NCBI RefSeq assembly: GCF_017526105.1
Contig: NZ_CP071839.1
Coordinates: forward strand, 2,346,501 to 2,410,500
DNA: 64,000 nt
DNA from: Streptomyces cyanogenus
GTDB taxonomy: Bacteria > Actinomycetota > Actinomycetes > Streptomycetales > Streptomycetaceae
Reading direction: 5' to 3'
In this document: piece by piece, positions 55,673-64,000 of the stretch
Position numbering within the stretch: position 1 is the stretch's first letter
How the letters are laid out: each line of letters begins with the position of its first letter
Position numbers and translations under genes: made by a program
The notes under the pieces: model-generated
Database searches by the model: none
What the model was told of the DNA's origin: nothing
What the model saw: the letters and a program-made list of their open reading frames with translations, nothing else

Positions 55673-57930
55673 GTCTCCTGCCCCCGTCGTTCGTCCGGGG
55701 CGCCCGCGGTCACGGGCTCCCCCGAGGAACCCCCCGTCGTATCGGGTTCCTCGTCCTCAATGATCTCTCCGGTCGCCGTGTTCACGGCGGGTGCGGCCGG
55801 GGCCGCCTGGGCGAGGGCCACGGCGATGGTCTCGGCCGTCTTCCGGCCTATCCCGGGCACTTCCTGGATCTGCTCGATTGTGGCCGACCGCAGCTTCTTC
55901 ACCGAGCCGAAATGCTTGATGAGCGCCTGTTTGCGGGTCTCGCCGAGGCCGGGGACGTCGTCCAGCGGGCCCGCGCGGAAGCGCTTGGCGCGCTTGGTGC
56001 GCTGGTAGGTGATCGCGAACCGGTGCGCCTCGTCGCGGACGCGCTGGAGCAGGTAGAGGCCCTCGCTGGTGCGGGGCAGGACCACCGGGTCGTCCTCGCC
56101 GGGCACCCACACCTCCTCCAGGCGCTTGGCCAGCCCGCAGACGGCGATGTCGTCGATGCCCAGCTCGTCCAGGGCGCGCCGGGCCGCCGCGACCTGCGGC
56201 TGACCGCCGTCGACCACCACCAGCTGGGGCGGGTAGGCGAACTTCCTGGGGCGGCCGTCGTCGTCCTTGAGGGAGTCGGTGATCGCCTCCGCGCCGGTGA
56301 GCGCGGCGTCACCCTCGGCGAGGAGGACCGGGGCACCTGAGCCGTCGGCGAGGGGGCCCGGGATACCAGGGCCGTCGGCGGGGGAGCCTGCCGCGTCGGA
56401 GCCGTGGGGTGCGGTGCCACCGGTGGCGGAGACACCGGCGGAGATGCCGGAGGTGCGGTCGGTGCCGGAGGTGTCGGCGGAGGGGATGGAGACGTCGGCG
56501 GAGGTGCCGTCGGCCCACTCCCCGGTCCGCTCCTTCTCGGCGAGGTAGCGCCTGAAGCGGCGGGTGATCACCTCGTGCATGGAGCGGACGTCGTCCTGGC
56601 CGGCGAAGCCCTTGATCTGGAAGCGGCGGTACTCGCTCTTACGCTGGAGGCCGTCCTCGAAGACGACCATGGAGGCCACCACGTCGTCGCCCTGGAGGTG
56701 CGAGATGTCGTAGCACTCGATGCGCAGCGGGGCGCTGTCCAGGTCGAGGGCCTCGGCGATCTCCTCCAGGGCCCGCGAGCGTGTGGTCAGGTCGGAGGCG
56801 CGCTTGGTCTTGTGCAGCGCGAGGGCCTGCTGGGCGTTGCGCTGCACCGTCTCCATGAGCGCCTTCTTGTCGCCGCGCTGCGGGATGCGCAGCGACACGT
56901 TCGCGCCGCGGCGGCCGGTCAGCCACTCCTGGACCGGCTCGACCGGCTCGGGCAGCGCCGGGACCAGCACCTCCTTGGGGACCGCGTCGCCGCTCTCCTC
57001 GCCGTACAGCTGCTGCAGCGCGTGCTCGACCAGGGCGCCGGTGGTGACCTCCTCGACCTTGTCGGTCACCCAGCCGCGCTGACCGCGGACCCGGCCGCCG
57101 CGCACATGGAAGATCTGCACGGCCGCCTCCAGCTCGTCCTCGGCGACGGCGATGAGGTCGGCGTCGGTCGCGTCGGCGAGCACGACCGCGTTCTTCTCCA
57201 TGGCCTTCTTCAGGGCCTCGATGTCATCCCGCAGACGGGCCGCCCGCTCGTACTCCATCTCTTCGGCCGCCTCCATCATCTGCTTCTCCAGGCGGCGGAG
57301 GTAGGTCCCCGTGCGGCCGGCCATGAAGTCACAGAACTCCTCGGCCAGCTCCTGGTGGTCCTCAGGAGTGATCCGGCCGACGCAGGGGGCGGAGCACTTG
57401 CCGATGTAGCCGAGCAGGCAGGGGCGGCCGGTGCGGGTGGCGTTCTTGAAGACGCCCGCCGAGCAGGTGCGCACCGGGAACACCCGCAGCAGCAGGTCGA
57501 CGGTGTCCCGGATGGCCCACGCGTGCGCATACGGCCCGAAATAGCGCACGCCCTTCTTCTTGTGACCCCGCATCACCTGCACGCGCGGGAACTGCTCGCT
57601 CATGGTGACCGCGAGGTACGGGTAGCTCTTGTCGTCGCGGTACTTGACGTTGAACCGGGGGTCGTACTCCTTGATCCAGGAGTACTCCAGCTGGAGCGCC
57701 TCCACCTCGGTGGACACCACGGTCCATTCCACGGACGCTGCGGTGGTCACCATGGTCCGGGTGCGCGGGTGCAGGTTCGCCAGGTCCTGGAAGTAGTTCG
57801 CCAGGCGCTGGCGCAGGCTTTTCGCCTTTCCGACGTAGATCACCCGGCGGTGCTCGTCACGGAACCTGTACACCCCGGGAGAGTCCGGGATGTCTCCCGG
57901 CCTGGGGCGGTAGCTGGAGGGGTCGGCCAT
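55669..57930 (-). CDS. uvrC: UvrABC system protein C
   Basis: A 753-residue excision nuclease subunit, longer than usual (~600-650). GIY-YIG domain at 17-95 ([20 protein letters not shown]), UVR motif at about 225-250, the RNase H-like endonuclease domain at about 330-660, and a C-terminal HhH pair ([38 protein letters not shown]). Residues about 473-556 form a Ser/Gly/Ala/Pro-rich insertion inside the nuclease domain. It makes both incisions in nucleotide excision repair. Confidence 0.93.
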   Translation of the reverse strand: MADPSSYRPRPGDIPDSPGVYRFRDEHRRVIYVGKAKSLRQRLANYFQDLANLHPRTRTMVTTAASVEWTVVSTEVEALQLEYSWIKEYDPRFNVKYRDDKSYPYLAVTMSEQFPRVQVMRGHKKKGVRYFGPYAHAWAIRDTVDLLLRVFPVRTCSAGVFKNATRTGRPCLLGYIGKCSAPCVGRITPEDHQELAEEFCDFMAGRTGTYLRRLEKQMMEAAEEMEYERAARLRDDIEALKKAMEKNAVVLADATDADLIAVAEDELEAAVQIFHVRGGRVRGQRGWVTDKVEEVTTGALVEHALQQLYGEESGDAVPKEVLVPALPEPVEPVQEWLTGRRGANVSLRIPQRGDKKALMETVQRNAQQALALHKTKRASDLTTRSRALEEIAEALDLDSAPLRIECYDISHLQGDDVVASMVVFEDGLQRKSEYRRFQIKGFAGQDDVRSMHEVITRRFRRYLAEKERTGEWADGTSADVSIPSADTSGTDRTSGISAGVSATGGTAPHGSDAAGSPADGPGIPGPLADGSGAPVLLAEGDAALTGAEAITDSLKDDDGRPRKFAYPPQLVVVDGGQPQVAAARRALDELGIDDIAVCGLAKRLEEVWVPGEDDPVVLPRTSEGLYLLQRVRDEAHRFAITYQRTKRAKRFRAGPLDDVPGLGETRKQALIKHFGSVKKLRSATIEQIQEVPGIGRKTAETIAVALAQAAPAAPAVNTATGEIIEDEEPDTTGGSSGEPVTAGAPDERRGQET

Positions 57931-58588
57931 GTCTCACACCCTACTAACGAGCACCGACACCGCGTCGGGCCTGTGGACAACGCCCGCACCCGCACGGCCC
58001 CGCGCCGCGGAGCACCGGTGGACTCCCGGCCCGCGTGCCGCCGCCCCGTTCCGGGCGGACGGCGCCTCCGTCACCGGGCGGGAGGTGTCCCTCTGCCTCG
58101 GGCATCTCCCGAACCCCGGAGCATCCCTGGAATCCCCCGGATTCCCCGCGCATCCCTGGAATCCCCCGGTGTTCCCGGGCATTCTCCGGCAGGCAGGCGT
58201 CCCCAGGACGGGCGGCATGGCCCCTCGGCCGACCGAGCCGCGCACCGGCGCCTCCGGCGCTCGGGTTCCGGCCATGCCGGGGACGCGCCGCATGCCACCG
58301 TCGCGCCGGTGGGGACCTTGATCAGGCCCGCGGCGGCCCGCGCAGGGTCCCTCCCCCGCCCGCCGGAACGGCAGGGTCCGGCCAGTCGCCCGGAACGGCC
58401 GGGTCCGAGGTGTTGTCGGGTTCTGGTCAACACGCTTCAATGCGGGGGAACTCGGGGCCCGCGCACACATGCGTACGGGCACGGCGTGCCCGGTCACGGG
58501 CGTCCGCAGTGCCCACGGGGGTGGCCCCGCACACCCGCACAGGCGGTCTGACCAGCCGTAGCACCACCTCACAGAAAGGCCTCTCGGC
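57931..58588. other. Long divergent intergenic region with repeats
   Basis: 658 bases without a convincing gene, between leftward uvrC and a rightward HTH gene. It contains the 20-bp direct repeats at 58121 and 58150 and the inverted repeat CGGGCAC-GGC-GTGCCCG at 58476-58492. Open frames across it lack ribosome sites and have shadow-like composition. Confidence 0.5.
58121..58169 (+). repeat. 20-bp direct repeat, two copies 29 bp apart
   Basis: GCATCCCTGGAATCCCCCGG occurs at 58121-58140 and again at 58150-58169 without mismatch. Both lie in the non-coding gap between uvrC and the HTH gene, next to further degenerate CCCCCGG-type units. Confidence 0.8.
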
Positions 58589-59536
58589 ATGCGGCATGCC
58601 ACAGAGCACGCGGACGTCCCCACCGCGGAACTGGACACCGCCCTGCGCGGCGGCCCCTTCCACGTGGCGCTGCGCGCCGCGATCGCCGCACGCGGACTGC
58701 CGCTCCAGCGTGTCCAGCACCATCTGTCGCGCCACGGGGTCAAGGTGGGCGTCACCAGCCTGAGTTACTGGCAACAGGGCGCCCGCCGCCCGCAGCGCCC
58801 CGAGTCGCTGCGTGCCGTACGGGCACTGGAGGAGATCCTCCGGCTGCCGGACGAGTCCCTGATCCGCCTGCTCGCCGAGTCCGACGAGCGCGCGACGCCA
58901 GGCCGTGCGGCGGGCCGCTCCTACCGCTCCCTGGTCGAGGCCTCCGATGTCGTGGACCGGCTCACCGCCGACCTCGGCTGGTCCCTGGACGGCGGACTGC
59001 ACACCCTGGGCCACCACGAGTGCGTCCGGATCGGCGCCCGGCGCGAGCTGGCGAGCCGCGAGGCACACCACATCGTGCGCGCCCACCGCGACGGCGTCGA
59101 CCGCTTCGTCGCCGTCCACCACGGCGACCCGGGCTGCGACCCGCGCCGCGTCACCGTGCACGCCCTGGAGAACTGCCGCACCGGTCGCCTCCACTGGGAC
59201 CGGGACACCGGAGTCCTGGTGGCCGAACTGCTCTTCGGCACCCGGCTGGCCTCCGGCGACACCTTCCTGTTCCGCTACGCCATCGAGGACGGCACGGCCG
59301 GGCCCTCGCGCGAGTATCTCCAGCGGTTCGGCTGCCCCGGTGGCCAGTACGCGCTCCAGGTGCGCTTCGACACGGCGGCCCTGCCGGTGCGCTGCCACCG
59401 CTTCACCCAGCACTCGGCGGCGGCCCCGCGCAGCGGCCGGCAGGTGCTGCCCGTGACCGGCCCGCACCACTCAGCCCACGTGGTCGAGCCACGGATCCGT
59501 CCGGGCATCGTGGGGATCGCCTGGGACTGGGAGTGA
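58589..59536 (+). CDS. HTH (XRE-like) domain protein, regulatory
   Basis: A 315-residue protein. Its N-terminal part at about 25-90 has an XRE-like pattern (FHVALRAAIAARGLPLQRVQHHL; VTSLSYWQQGARRPQRPESLRAVRALEEILRLP) followed by a large C-terminal domain of unknown function with many His, Arg and Trp (FAVHHGDPG region; ALQVRFDTAALPVRCHRF). I do not recognise the C-terminal domain. Start ATG 58589. The role as a regulator is inferred from the HTH alone. Confidence 0.75.
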   Translation: MRHATEHADVPTAELDTALRGGPFHVALRAAIAARGLPLQRVQHHLSRHGVKVGVTSLSYWQQGARRPQRPESLRAVRALEEILRLPDESLIRLLAESDERATPGRAAGRSYRSLVEASDVVDRLTADLGWSLDGGLHTLGHHECVRIGARRELASREAHHIVRAHRDGVDRFVAVHHGDPGCDPRRVTVHALENCRTGRLHWDRDTGVLVAELLFGTRLASGDTFLFRYAIEDGTAGPSREYLQRFGCPGGQYALQVRFDTAALPVRCHRFTQHSAAAPRSGRQVLPVTGPHHSAHVVEPRIRPGIVGIAWDWE

Positions 59537-59613
59537 GCGGTCCCTCGCGCCCCCGCCCGCTGGGTCGCAGCCCCTGGCGCTGAGGCCGCGCCCCTGGCTC
59601 CGCGGCTCTCCGG

Positions 59614-60042
59614 TCAGTCCGCCGGACCGGCGACGATCCTGCCGTTGGCGGCCTTCACCGAGAGCTCGTTCAGGGGCACGGTGGCCGGGGCCCGGACGAC
59701 TTTGCCCGTCAGGGCATCGAACTCGCTGCCGTGGCAGGGGCAGACCAGCGTCGTCCCCTGCAGCTTGTTGATGGGACACCCCGCGTGCGTGCAGATCGTG
59801 CTGTACGCCTTCAGCGTGCCGTCCTCGTCGCGGCCGACGACCACGTTGTGGTCCCGGTAGAGCTTGGCCCCGCCCTTGGCGACCTCACTCTCGACACCGA
59901 GGTCGACCGGCGCGGTCGGGGTGGCCGCGGCCGAACCGCTCCCACCCGGGCCCGAGCACCCGGCCAGGCCGAGCCCGGCGACCGGGGCGACGGCGGCCCC
60001 TCGAAGGACGGTACGGCGGCTCGCGGAGGAGCGGGCGGGCAT
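59614..60042 (-). CDS. Tat-exported Rieske [2Fe-2S] lipoprotein
   Basis: ATG 60042 has GGAG 6 nt upstream, preferred over GTG 60054. The 142-residue protein starts with a twin-arginine signal (SASRRTVLRGAAVAPVAGL) ending in a lipobox LAGC-SG, then a Ser/Ala linker, then a Rieske domain with C-x-H (STICTHAGCP) and C-x-x-H (VCPCHGSEFD). It is therefore folded with its cluster in the cytoplasm and anchored outside. The partner in electron transfer is unknown. Confidence 0.88.
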   Translation of the reverse strand: MPARSSASRRTVLRGAAVAPVAGLGLAGCSGPGGSGSAAATPTAPVDLGVESEVAKGGAKLYRDHNVVVGRDEDGTLKAYSTICTHAGCPINKLQGTTLVCPCHGSEFDALTGKVVRAPATVPLNELSVKAANGRIVAGPAD

Positions 60043-60300
60043 CTGGTACTCCACTGGTCAAGGGGTGTGCAGGGCGACGATACCCGGACAGAGGGGTTGG
60101 CTGGGGCGGGGGCCGGGGGGCGGGCAGACCGGGGCGCGCCGGGTGGGGGCGGGGTCGGCCGGGCGGGGGCGGGCAGGTGGGCCTCGGCTGGCCGGGCTGG
60201 GCGGGCCGGGCCGGGTGGGTCGGGGCTGGCTGGGTGGTGCCTCTACCGCCGCCGACGGGACTGATGGGAGTCGGGCGCAACAGAGGGGGCCGAGGACCCG
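60043..60300. other. G-rich intergenic tract
   Basis: From about 60090 to 60240 the plus strand is dominated by runs of 3-6 G separated by short C/A/T spacers. No gene is supported. Such a tract can form G-quadruplexes and would be C-rich on the transcript of the leftward gene's upstream region. Confidence 0.6.
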
Positions 60301-60306
60301 GTGCGG

Positions 60307-60332
60307 CGTAAACGTTTGCGTAAGCGTTTACG
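60307..60332. promoter_or_regulatory. Two overlapping LacI-type operators
   Basis: CGTAAACGTTTGCG (60307-60320) and CGTAAGCGTTTACG (60319-60332) are both near-palindromes of the GTAAACGTTTAC class, and together they form an inverted repeat GTAAACG...CGTTTAC. They lie about 240 bp upstream of the LacI-family gene and are likely its autoregulatory site. Confidence 0.7.
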
Positions 60333-60359
60333 CGGGGCCGTGACATGGGATAGCGTCCC

Positions 60360-60450
60360 GGCCGGAAGCCGGAAGCCGCACGCCGGAAGCCGGAAGCCGC
60401 ACGCCGCGCAGCCGGAAGCCGTAAGCCGTAAGCCAGCAGCTGGCAGCCGG
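60360..60450 (+). repeat. GGAAGCC/GTAAGCC short tandem repeat array
   Basis: Units of 7 bp (GGAAGCC, GTAAGCC) and a 21-bp unit ending CGCACGCC recur with few changes across about 90 bases. The array separates the operators from the LacI-family gene and lies in its 5' region. Confidence 0.7.
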
Positions 60451-60570
60451 CAGCACCGCAAGGTCGGTGGACGACTCAGGGCGGCGGCCCGGTCGGACCG
60501 ACGTCCAGGGCGGGTGCCCACCCGCCGCGATTATCGACTTGTCACCTTGTCGACTCAGAGAGGCAGCGAG

Positions 60571-61698
60571 ATGGCCACCATGGCGGATGTCGCCCGGAGC
60601 GCCGGGGTCTCCGTGGCGACCGTCTCCCACGTCCTGAACGGCACCCGCCCGGTGCTCCCCCATACCCGCCAGGCCGTGCTGGACGCCGTCAACGCCCTGG
60701 GCTACACCCCCAACACCTTGGCCCGCTCCCTGGTGACCTCGCGCACCCGGTCCATCGGCCTCGCGGTGTCCGCCATCAGCAACCCGTACTTCACCGAGAT
60801 CCTGCAAGGTGTCGAGTCCGCCGCCCTGGAGGCGGGCTACAGCCTGCTCATCGCCGATCCGCACGACGACCCCCGGCACGAGCTCAAGGTCGTCCAGCTT
60901 CTCCATGAGCGCCGGGTGGACGGAATGATCGTCGCCCCCTCCGCGGACCCCGGTGACCTCGTCGGCTATCTACGCCGCCACGCGGTACCGACGGTGTTCC
61001 TGGACCGGCTGGTCGACGCGAGCGTGCCGGAGGAACCGCCGGGCGATGGTGCGGGCGCCGCCTCCGCCCTCGGCGCACCGGGTTTCGACCAGGTCTGTGC
61101 CGAGAGCGCCGCGCCGACGGCCCTGCTCGTCACCCACCTCGCCGGACTGGGGCACCGCCGGATCGCTCTGGTCGCCGGCCTGCCGGGGCTCAGTACCACC
61201 GGTGAGCGCGTCACCGGCTACCGGGAGGGCCTCGCCACCGCCGGTCTGGCGTACGAGGAACGCCTCCTCGTCTCCGGCAACTCCGAGTCCGCCGGTGCCG
61301 AGCGGGCCACGGCCGCCCTGCTCGGCCTGCCCGATCCGCCGACGGCCCTCGTCACCGCCAACAACGCGATGACCATCGGTGCCCTGCGCGCGTTGCGCCG
61401 GCACGGCAGGTCCGTGCCGGACGACATCGCCCTGTGCTGCTTCGACGACTTCGCCTGGGCCGACCTGTTCTCGCCCCGGCTGACCGCCATCGCCCAGCCC
61501 AGCCGGGAGCTGGGCGCCCTAGCCGTCCGGGTGCTCCTGGACCGGCTGGCCGGGCCGGACCGTCCGGCCCGGACGCTCCGGCTGCCGTGCACGTTCGTCC
61601 ACCGCACGTCCTGCGGCTGCCCGGAGGAACCGGGCCCCGCCGGGGCAGCCGGGCACACCGCGTCATCCACCCTGCCCGAGAAGGGAACCGCCACGTGA
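60571..61698 (+). CDS. LacI-family transcriptional regulator
   Basis: Start ATG 60571 is chosen because the LacI HTH begins there; the longer open frame to 60301 only reads through the repeat array. The 375-residue protein has the HTH at 1-50 (MADVARSAGVSVATVSHVLNG, hinge RSLVTSRTRS) and a periplasmic-binding-like effector domain. It probably responds to a sugar or sugar phosphate and controls itself and the downstream kinase. It overlaps the kinase start (GTGA). Confidence 0.93.
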   Translation: MATMADVARSAGVSVATVSHVLNGTRPVLPHTRQAVLDAVNALGYTPNTLARSLVTSRTRSIGLAVSAISNPYFTEILQGVESAALEAGYSLLIADPHDDPRHELKVVQLLHERRVDGMIVAPSADPGDLVGYLRRHAVPTVFLDRLVDASVPEEPPGDGAGAASALGAPGFDQVCAESAAPTALLVTHLAGLGHRRIALVAGLPGLSTTGERVTGYREGLATAGLAYEERLLVSGNSESAGAERATAALLGLPDPPTALVTANNAMTIGALRALRRHGRSVPDDIALCCFDDFAWADLFSPRLTAIAQPSRELGALAVRVLLDRLAGPDRPARTLRLPCTFVHRTSCGCPEEPGPAGAAGHTASSTLPEKGTAT

Positions 61699-62615
61699 TC
61701 GTCGTCGCCGGTGAGGCACTGATCGACCTGGTACCGCAGGGCCCCGGTGCCCTCGCGGACCTGAAGCCGGCGCTCGGCGGCGGCCCGTACAACACCGCCG
61801 TGGCCCTCGGCCGGCTCGGCTCCCCCACCGCCTTCTGCTCCCGGACGTCGGACGACGCCTTCGGCGAGGCCCTGCTCGACGGGCTGCGGCGGGCCGGCGT
61901 CGACGTCTCCGGCGTGCAGCGGGGGCCGGAGCCGACGACCCTCGCCGTCGCCACGATCGACGCCGCCGGCTCGGCCGCCTACTCCTTCTACGTCGACGGC
62001 ACCGCCGACCGTCTGTTCACCGCCCCGGACACACTCCCCGCCGGTACGCGCGCGGTGTCCTTCGGTACCTGCTCGCTCGTCCTGGAACCGGGGGCGAGCG
62101 CCTACGAGGAGCTGATGCGCGGCGCTGCCGGACAGGGGCTGTTCACCGCGCTGGACCCCAACATCCGGGCGGGGTTGATCCCGGACGCGGACGCCTACCG
62201 GGCGCGGTTCAAGAGCTGGCTGCCCTCGGTGACGCTGCTGAAGCTGTCCGCGGAGGATGCGGCGTGGCTCGGCGGCAGCCCGCGCGAGTGGCTGGCCGCG
62301 GGACCGGCGGCCGTGGTGGTCACGCGGGGCGGCGACGGTCTGACCGTGTTCACCCGGGACGGTGGGGAGCTCTCCGTGCCGGGTGAGAAGGTCGATGTCG
62401 TGGACACCATCGGCGCCGGTGACACGGTGAACGCGGCCTTGCTTCACGGGCTGGCCGTCCGGGACGCGCTGTCCCCGGAAGCGCTCGCCACCCTCGGGAC
62501 GGAGGGCTGGACACGGCTGCTGCGCTTCGCGGCACGGGCGGCGGCGATCACCTGCTCGCGGGCGGGGGCCGAGCCGCCGTACGCGGCGGAGCTGGGTGAG
62601 CCGACCGCGCTGTGA
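61695..62615 (+). CDS. PfkB-family carbohydrate kinase
   Basis: A 306-residue ribokinase-fold enzyme. The N-terminal signature GEALIDLVPQG, substrate region GGGPYNTAVALGRLGSPTAFCSR, and the C-terminal anion hole VDTIGAGDTVNAALLHG with the catalytic Asp are present. The pattern fits fructokinase or a similar sugar kinase; the exact substrate is not certain. GTG 61695 overlaps the LacI-family stop. Confidence 0.9.
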   Translation: MIVVAGEALIDLVPQGPGALADLKPALGGGPYNTAVALGRLGSPTAFCSRTSDDAFGEALLDGLRRAGVDVSGVQRGPEPTTLAVATIDAAGSAAYSFYVDGTADRLFTAPDTLPAGTRAVSFGTCSLVLEPGASAYEELMRGAAGQGLFTALDPNIRAGLIPDADAYRARFKSWLPSVTLLKLSAEDAAWLGGSPREWLAAGPAAVVVTRGGDGLTVFTRDGGELSVPGEKVDVVDTIGAGDTVNAALLHGLAVRDALSPEALATLGTEGWTRLLRFAARAAAITCSRAGAEPPYAAELGEPTAL

Positions 62616-62714
62616 GCGGCTGATTTCCCTGTGCTGTTGACAAGGTACGGCCGGACCTGCCGTGTGCGGGGACCTGTCGGGCCGCTGGACCGGGCCGGCT
62701 GATGGTGGAACGAG

Positions 62715-62747
62715 CGGCGCCCCGCGGGGAGTTCCCGCGGGGCGCCG
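62715..62747. terminator. Bidirectional terminator between kinase and uvrA
   Basis: CGGCGCCCCGCGGG (62715-62728) pairs perfectly with CCCGCGGGGCGCCG (62734-62747) around GAGTT, between two convergent gene ends. Confidence 0.88.
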
Positions 62748-62786
62748 GATATTTGATGTGTCGTCAGAGTGTTTTGCGAAGCGGTG

Positions 62787-64000
62787 TCAGGCCTTGCGGG
62801 ACCGCGTCGTCTTCTTCGCGGGCGTCGCCTTCTTCGTGGCCGTGGCGGCCTTCTTGGTCGGCGTGCTGTTGGCCTTGGCCGTCACCGTCTTCCTCGCCGG
62901 CGACTTGGCCGCGGCCGTCTTCCGGGCCGTGCCACCACGCTGTGCCGGGACCGTCTCGGCGTCGCTGATGCGGTCGGCGCCGAGGATCTCGCGCAGGAAC
63001 TTGCCCGTGTGGCTCGCCGGAACCCCGGCGACCTCTTCCGGCGTGCCCTCGGCGACCACCAGACCACCGCCGGCGCCACCCTCTGGGCCCATGTCCACGA
63101 CCCAGTCGGCGGTCTTGATCACGTCGAGGTTGTGCTCGATGACGATGACCGTGTTGCCCTTGTCGACGAGCCCGCCGAGGACCTTGAGCAGCTTGCTGAT
63201 GTCCTCGAAGTGGAGACCGGTGGTCGGCTCGTCCAGGACGTAGACCGTGCGTCCGGTGGACCGCTTCTGCAGTTCGCTGGCGAGCTTGACGCGCTGTGCC
63301 TCGCCGCCGGAGAGCGTGGTGGCGGACTGGCCCAGGCGGACGTAGCCGAGACCGACGTCGTGCAGCGTCCTCAGGTGACGGGAGATCGCCGGCACCGCCT
63401 CGAAGAAGTGCATGGCCTCCTCGATCGGCATGTTCAGGACCTCGGCGATGGACTTGCCCTTGTAGTGGACCTCCAGGGTCTCCCGGTTGTACCGGGCGCC
63501 GTGGCAGACCTCGCACGGGACGTAGACGTCCGGAAGGAAGTTCATCTCGATCTTGATCGTGCCGTCGCCCGCACAGTTCTCGCAGCGACCGCCCTTGACG
63601 TTGAAGGAGAAGCGGCCGGGCAGGTAGCCCCGGACCTTCGCCTCGGTGGTCTCGGCGAACAGCTTGCGGATGTGGTCGAAGACGCCGGTGTACGTGGCCG
63701 GGTTGGACCGCGGGGTGCGACCGATCGGCGACTGGTCGACGTGCACGACCTTGTCGACCAGGTCGTCGCCGTCCACGCGCGTGTGCCGTCCGGGGACGGT
63801 ACGGGCGCCGTTCAGCTCGCGGGCCAGGTGCGTGTACAGGATGTCGTTGACCAGGGTCGACTTGCCGGAGCCGGAGACACCGGTGACCGCCGTGAACACA
63901 CCCAGCGGGAAGGACACGTCGATGTCCTGCAGGTTGTTCTCCCGGGCGCCGTGCACGGTGAGCTGCCGGGACGGGTCACGGGGGCGGCGCACGTCGGGGA
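62787..64000 (-). CDS. uvrA: UvrABC system protein A, C-terminal part (5' end off window)
   Basis: The open frame continues to the window edge, so only about 404 C-terminal residues are seen. Visible are the second ABC module with Walker [12 protein letters not shown], the zinc motif [29 protein letters not shown], signature [16 protein letters not shown] and Walker [14 protein letters not shown] Lys/Ala/Thr-rich tail (about 45 residues) follows the conserved domain. It is the damage-sensing ATPase of nucleotide excision repair, with UvrC encoded at 55669-57930. Confidence 0.95.
   Translation of the reverse strand, partial: PDVRRPRDPSRQLTVHGARENNLQDIDVSFPLGVFTAVTGVSGSGKSTLVNDILYTHLARELNGARTVPGRHTRVDGDDLVDKVVHVDQSPIGRTPRSNPATYTGVFDHIRKLFAETTEAKVRGYLPGRFSFNVKGGRCENCAGDGTIKIEMNFLPDVYVPCEVCHGARYNRETLEVHYKGKSIAEVLNMPIEEAMHFFEAVPAISRHLRTLHDVGLGYVRLGQSATTLSGGEAQRVKLASELQKRSTGRTVYVLDEPTTGLHFEDISKLLKVLGGLVDKGNTVIVIEHNLDVIKTADWVVDMGPEGGAGGGLVVAEGTPEEVAGVPASHTGKFLREILGADRISDAETVPAQRGGTARKTAAAKSPARKTVTAKANSTPTKKAATATKKATPAKKTTRSRKA

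Noticed and set aside
58121..58169. CRISPR array
   Set aside because: Only two repeat copies and one 9-bp spacer, and no cas gene in the window.
60301..60570. N-terminal extension of the LacI-family frame through the repeat array
   Set aside because: The LacI HTH always lies at the extreme N-terminus, and ATG 60571 has an SD-like purine stretch.

Overview
The window is high-GC actinobacterial DNA, almost certainly Streptomyces. Third codon positions are strongly G/C, GTG starts are common, stop/start overlaps of the ATGA or GTGA type are frequent, and several genes look leaderless behind a TANNNT box. The gene content and order match the conserved Streptomyces core region that runs from dapD through the suf operon, cox15/ctaB, the pentose phosphate operon, pgi, secG-tpiA-pgk-gap, whiA-yvcK-rapZ-uvrC and on to uvrA. 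The species cannot be named from the sequence alone.

Left edge (1-1600): an ECF sigma factor gene overlaps a membrane-anchored partner cut by the window edge. An accessory island follows (about 1600-7900). It has lower coding density, short genes, gene fragments and repeats. It carries a SUKH/SMI1 immunity-like protein, a DUF3761 surface protein, a coupled minus-strand gene set (39-aa CxxC protein, 79-aa protein, 156-aa protein with a Cys-rich C-terminus, SAM methyltransferase), a 62-aa protein and an SRPBCC protein. At 2395-2439 lies the 3' half of a tRNA-Arg(CCU) gene without its 5' half, directly followed by a perfect 48-bp palindrome. This is the expected scar of a tRNA-targeting integrative element, so I read the island as a decayed integration hotspot.

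Core, left half (7900-24600): dapD (lysine and peptidoglycan), a TetR/SMR efflux pair and a secreted AbfB-domain protein. Next comes a complete SUF iron-sulfur operon (sufR-sufB-sufD-Rieske-sufC-sufS-sufU-sufT) whose repressor promoter contains a CAAC-N6-GTTG operator. An iron-box-like site lies in the gap to a divergent aminoglycoside acetyltransferase-like gene. Then follow an ABC-2 export pair, heme A synthase (ctaA/cox15), a nucleotidyltransferase, an amidohydrolase, a small conserved protein and heme O synthase (ctaB).

Core, central part (24900-49200): the oxidative and non-oxidative pentose phosphate operon tkt-tal-zwf-opcA-pgl. An alpha-glucoside utilisation unit (GH13 enzyme, binding protein, two permeases) and a second orphan binding protein follow. 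Next are a PadR/ABC/FtsX-like operon, pgi, an MFS transporter, an RbpA-like protein, secG, and the glycolytic genes tpiA, pgk and gap.

Core, right half (49400-64000): a large secreted M14 zinc carboxypeptidase, the overlapping uvrC-rapZ-yvcK-whiA cluster (nucleotide excision repair, cell-wall/carbon control, sporulation), an HTH protein, a Tat-exported Rieske lipoprotein, a LacI-family regulator with a PfkB sugar kinase preceded by overlapping LacI-type operators, and the 3' part of uvrA running off the right edge.
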